Shown here piece after piece: positions 63,667-64,000 of a stretch of 64,000 bases of DNA. Below the pieces are notes generated by a model. That model saw only the letters and a list, made by a program, of their open reading frames with translations, was not told where the DNA came from and ran no database searches. The position numbers and the translations under genes were made by a program. This DNA comes from Septoria linicola (lineage: Eukaryota; Ascomycota; Dothideomycetes; Mycosphaerellales; Mycosphaerellaceae), in assembly GCA_024114885.1 (NCBI GenBank), contig CP099425.1:1178001-1242000 (forward strand), given 5' to 3'. Numbering within the stretch: position 1 is the first letter of the stretch; each line of letters opens with the position of its first letter.

Positions 63667-64000
63667 TTAAATCACTGGGTTGGCCCTATCAACCACAGGT
63701 GGTGGCAGCATTCCAATCTTGTTGAGCTCGCTGTAAGCCATGAATAGGCCCTCCAAAGTGTCAACGTGTCCCGTCCAACCAAAGTATCGTGCCTTGTTCA
63801 TGCTCAATGCACCAGCAATTGACCATACCACCATCTCGCCGCACTCGAAATGTGCTTTCACGTCTTCGAAGGGATTGTGCGTCAAGTTGTGCTTCTGCAT
63901 AATCTCTTTCCAGGCTTGTTGATTCTCTGGTCGTGTCGCCCACTCCTGCAAAGTCCAAGCAAATTGCACCTTTGCCCCTGGGCCAAAGCCTAGTGGGATC
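63667..64000 (-). CDS. PRISE/SirQ-like reductase, C-terminal part (runs off edge)
   Basis: The minus-strand frame continues to the window edge, giving about 111 codons of the C-terminus. The segment FAWTLQEWATRPENQQAWK, HNPFEDVKAHFECG and SMNKARYFGWTGHVDTLEG match the end of the fungal SirQ/PRISE-type short-chain reductases (NAD-dependent epimerase-like, progesterone 5-beta-reductase relatives). The motif GFGPGAKVQF follows directly from the edge. The N-terminal Rossmann part is outside the window, so cofactor motifs cannot be checked. The frame ends at the stop at 63667. Function in secondary metabolism is possible but not shown. Confidence 0.78.
   Translation of the reverse strand, partial: IPLGFGPGAKVQFAWTLQEWATRPENQQAWKEIMQKHNLTHNPFEDVKAHFECGEMVVWSIAGALSMNKARYFGWTGHVDTLEGLFMAYSELNKIGMLPPPVVDRANPVI

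Overview
This window is nuclear DNA from a filamentous ascomycete (Pezizomycotina). Genes are compact and many carry one to five short introns of about 48-60 bases with GT..AG ends and CTAAC/CTGAC-like branch sites. The content is typically fungal: Atg26-type sterol glucosyltransferase, an NLR with a hydrolase head and TPR tail, CVNH protein, PTR2 transporter and DNMT5. A dothideomycete is my best guess from the gene set, but the sequence alone does not prove it. About 24 protein genes can be supported. The last one runs off the right edge.

Left part (1-14 kb): a secreted CalB-like lipase, a divergent MDR-type oxidoreductase, the mitochondrial ATPase inhibitor, a low-complexity protein ending in a cyanovirin-N homology domain, a large Atg26 sterol 3-beta-glucosyltransferase with an apparent one-base frameshift, and a PEP4-type vacuolar aspartyl protease. 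Middle left (15-28 kb): a membrane family-2 glycosyltransferase, a small acidic hypothetical protein, an F-box protein, the Pol II CTD phosphatase FCP1, and a secreted alpha-carbonic anhydrase.

Accessory-looking centre (28.5-40.4 kb): a five-exon NLR (hydrolase-like domain, NB-ARC, TPR-like repeats) lies head to head with a three-exon CorA-like membrane protein. Next come two convergent paralogues of the AsaB/CmcJ oxygenase-like family, then a six-exon amidase whose N-terminal region looks like a scytalone dehydratase-type domain. This is the part most likely to hold a locally assembled system: an immune receptor pair and a small metabolic group.

Right part (40.5-64 kb): housekeeping genes (mitochondrial GatB, RBR ubiquitin ligase, cytosolic tyrosyl-tRNA synthetase, a PXA-PX-nexin protein), a Cys-rich hypothetical protein, a PTR2 peptide transporter, an intronless 2211-residue DNMT5-type methyltransferase/SNF2 ATPase, a hypothetical protein with an internally duplicated helical domain, a coiled-coil protein, and the 3' end of a PRISE/SirQ-like reductase gene. 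I recognised no tRNA, rRNA, transposon or CRISPR array by eye. Exon boundaries were set by reading splice signals and frame, not from transcripts.
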